Positions 6,501 through 6,851 of a DNA stretch of 6,851 bases are shown one piece after another (within the stretch, counting starts at the first letter, position 1; every line of letters starts with the position of its first letter). The position numbers and the translations under genes were made by a program. The stretch is from Candidatus Colwellbacteria bacterium RIFCSPLOWO2_01_FULL_48_10 (GTDB lineage: Bacteria > Patescibacteriota > Minisyncoccia > UBA6257 > Colwellbacteraceae): assembly GCA_001817755.1 (NCBI GenBank), contig MHIY01000003.1, positions 1 through 6,851 of the forward strand, read 5' to 3'. The notes beneath the pieces are model-generated. The model searched no databases and had not been told where the DNA came from. It saw nothing but the letters and a program-made list of their open reading frames with translations.

Positions 6501-6851
6501 GACTGTCGCTGTCGGTGTGACAACAACGTCGGTTGCGGCATTAAGAGAAAATCCAACGCTGAAAGGACCTGACGTAGCGGCAACCATCGATACCCCGACC
6601 CAAACAGTCTTTGCGCTGTTGGCTGGGATAGTGAATAGGCCGGATGAACTGTTGAACGAGAATACTTTACTCGAAACAGAGCTCATTTCAGCAAGCTTTG
6701 TCGAACCCTCGTAAAGGTAGAGGTTGCTGATGTCACCATCGGCAGAAATACCTGTGCGAGTAAGTTTAACAGTGTTAACTTTCACTTCAGTTGAATTACC
6801 GTTTGTGAAAACGTATTTTGCGACCGGAGTAATCGTCATAACACCAGTTGT
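3504..6851 (-). CDS. Large S-layer-like surface repeat protein (partial, N-terminus beyond the right edge)
   Basis: The frame is open to the right edge. The first Met (6839-6837) is preceded in frame by TTGV, has no signal peptide and lies inside a repeat, so it is not the true start; residues here are numbered from it (1111 to the TAA stop at 3506-3504). The protein is rich in Thr, Ala, Ser, Val and Gly, has no cysteine and reads as all-beta. A repeat with core 'EAhxVxxhxh' recurs at residues 17, 165, 322, 484 and 647 and, in weaker form, at 797, a period of about 150-163. Typical parts are SPSG..ASGG, LARFDYKAAGEDIKV (314-327), LYxGxxxLG (673-681) and IxAG. The sixth repeat is split by an insertion at about 842-1022 and resumes with VSAGSTMTFVVKGDTTG (1052-1068). 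The end is LNWDDLVHYG then IPVIGGTLSY. The style matches giant S-layer or cell-wall proteins of Parcubacteria as I know them; lattice formation is inference. The tandem 3' hairpins fit an abundant, stable mRNA. Confidence 0.88.
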   Translation of the reverse strand, partial: TTGVMTITPVAKYVFTNGNSTEVKVNTVKLTRTGISADGDISNLYLYEGSTKLAEMSSVSSKVFSFNSSSGLFTIPANSAKTVWVGVSMVAATSGPFSVGFSLNAATDVVVTPTATVAGVFPLKGVELATAFITDLGYINLTNTTTFPATIDPSAAAQELWRFTATANSQKMQIKRIVMTMVGTISTDAVQDLVLSVGGVNVSPVAQIGSDSKVTFEFATPYEIPSGQNRVMILSGKVAKGTGRAFKFTVRSSADFVSYDTNYAVDTAPLLAGAALTVVDPDSTGDGTNINNGTLTVSRSTNSPSGNVASGGTDIPLARFDYKAAGEDIKVSTVRVRMNEASSNLTLNDGKLYYNGSQVGTTDDSVADFVDATTDQAYSLGSSVIIAAGTTGVFEYRANIEQADGTDLVADQTIVISLTAGTAGDAVGQVSLTNLTPSGATGNTMTVKTGALSGAKNTSVADASTVTPTGVVGATNVRVGSWVLTAGAGEAVNVTQIVLADDDEVTASDFGASFQNLTLKNNGIAIAATQGTLSTTEGVSYTFALTPSVQIAAGAQYVIDAYADILTSAGDAGEYLVAEVGLELASAAATGVNTSADASLAAATTRDGQVLAIATAGTLTITADASTPVAGQLVMGETDVTLATLSFAAGASEAMNVSAITITDTSSFAGSLANVKLYDGSTLLGTIATFSAQSNGTAAFNLASDWVIPRNTSKILTVKATVNAYGSAVSGSAHTLNLASNANVTTRGAQSGASIAETVTSATGTQQDVYRTRVIVAKGGSSPSGTQTAGANATVLEFTVAANSYYDAIVNAVAVTLAGSVNTTSTGNANLYKSTDLVTALATEAYVTATNALSGTTTTFVDNGLTSMNGIPVGANVRIYDDTAAAYGATVEVVSFTNDATDTTVTFTPALAAANDVDVSDDLYYRPMQPGTGKVYFGAQTAISRGNQAADAITSGDVTLTVTSTDGFSLGDTVTVRGYDSTGTERISSAGGVISAIGSGTSMTVSAVTLAGTIVTNYLSGTVANAITNNQNSSAVAYTGLVSSTTNYATETGQTVSAGSTMTFVVKGDTTGAATTNTLRADIAAVGDLNWDDLVHYGITTVTKSIPVIGGTLSY
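3774..4316 (-). other. Two-module insertion inside the sixth repeat
   Basis: About 180 residues (842-1022) interrupt the last repeat. They hold two related small modules. The first runs TTFVDNGLTSMNGIPVGANV, RIYDD, VEVVSF, TTVTFTPAL (854-907). The second runs TLTVTSTDGFSLGDTVTVRG, ISAIGSGTSMTVSAVTLAGT (955-1009). Both share a 'GhxxGxxVxhxxYD' start and a 'hxxhxxxxxxxTVxxxxLA' end. They look like nested beta-barrel inserts that would project from the repeat. Confidence 0.5.
4335..6851 (-). repeat. Six-repeat array in the S-layer-like protein
   Basis: Diverged protein repeats of about 150-163 residues. Each has a Pro/Gly linker (for example 299-312, 462-476, 622-638, 779-790), a strand of type 'hxLhxFxhxAxxE', then 'hxVxxhxh', 'NhxLYxG', and 'IxAGxxxxhxhxA'. 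Core motif positions are 17, 165, 322, 484, 647 and about 797. Only the first part of the sixth repeat lies in this interval. The copies are too diverged for recent slippage. Confidence 0.7.

Noticed and set aside
6837..6839. ATG as the start of the S-layer-like gene
   Set aside because: The frame stays open upstream to the window edge (TTGV precedes). No signal peptide follows, and the Met lies within a repeat.

Overview
The window reads as a piece of a small-genome bacterial chromosome, most likely from the Candidate Phyla Radiation (Patescibacteria), probably a Parcubacteria-like lineage. This is an inference from protein style. The window holds a very long cysteine-free surface repeat protein with '[ST]P..G..hhhF..A..E' repeats, secreted proteins carrying 'VGIGTTSP..KLHV' and 'ANGGTGATT' motifs, and a small stand-alone GIY-YIG protein; I know this mix mainly from such genomes. 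All genes lie on the minus strand, the standard genetic code fits (visible stops are TAA), and no tRNA, rRNA, CRISPR array or transposase is seen.

Layout in the direction of transcription (right to left). (1) 6851-3504: a large S-layer-like protein whose N-terminus lies beyond the right edge. It has five complete repeats of about 150-163 residues and a sixth split by a two-module insertion. It ends in a 3' UTR with two hairpins, the second a clear intrinsic terminator. (2) 3414-1915: a 499-residue secreted protein with a tail-fibre-like stalk and a globular, phage-appendage-like C-terminus, followed by a terminator. (3) 1695-1435: an 86-residue GIY-YIG nuclease-family protein. (4) 1338-1: a secreted paralogue of gene 2 with the same N-terminus and stalk block but a glycine-rich tip that runs off the left edge.

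Together the three large products look like an envelope locus: a lattice or cell-wall protein plus two fibre-like secreted proteins that share an anchor and stalk and differ at the tip. Binding or attachment roles are inference.

The regulatory layout is compact. Twice, a terminator is followed within a few bases by an extended -10 promoter (TGTTATACT or TGTTATAAT), and the start codon lies 6-7 bases after the -10 box, so genes 2 and 3 are probably translated from leaderless mRNAs. None of the three visible starts has a Shine-Dalgarno sequence. Gene 4 has a close copy of the same promoter element about 70 bases upstream, with an array of four 10-11 bp repeats in between.
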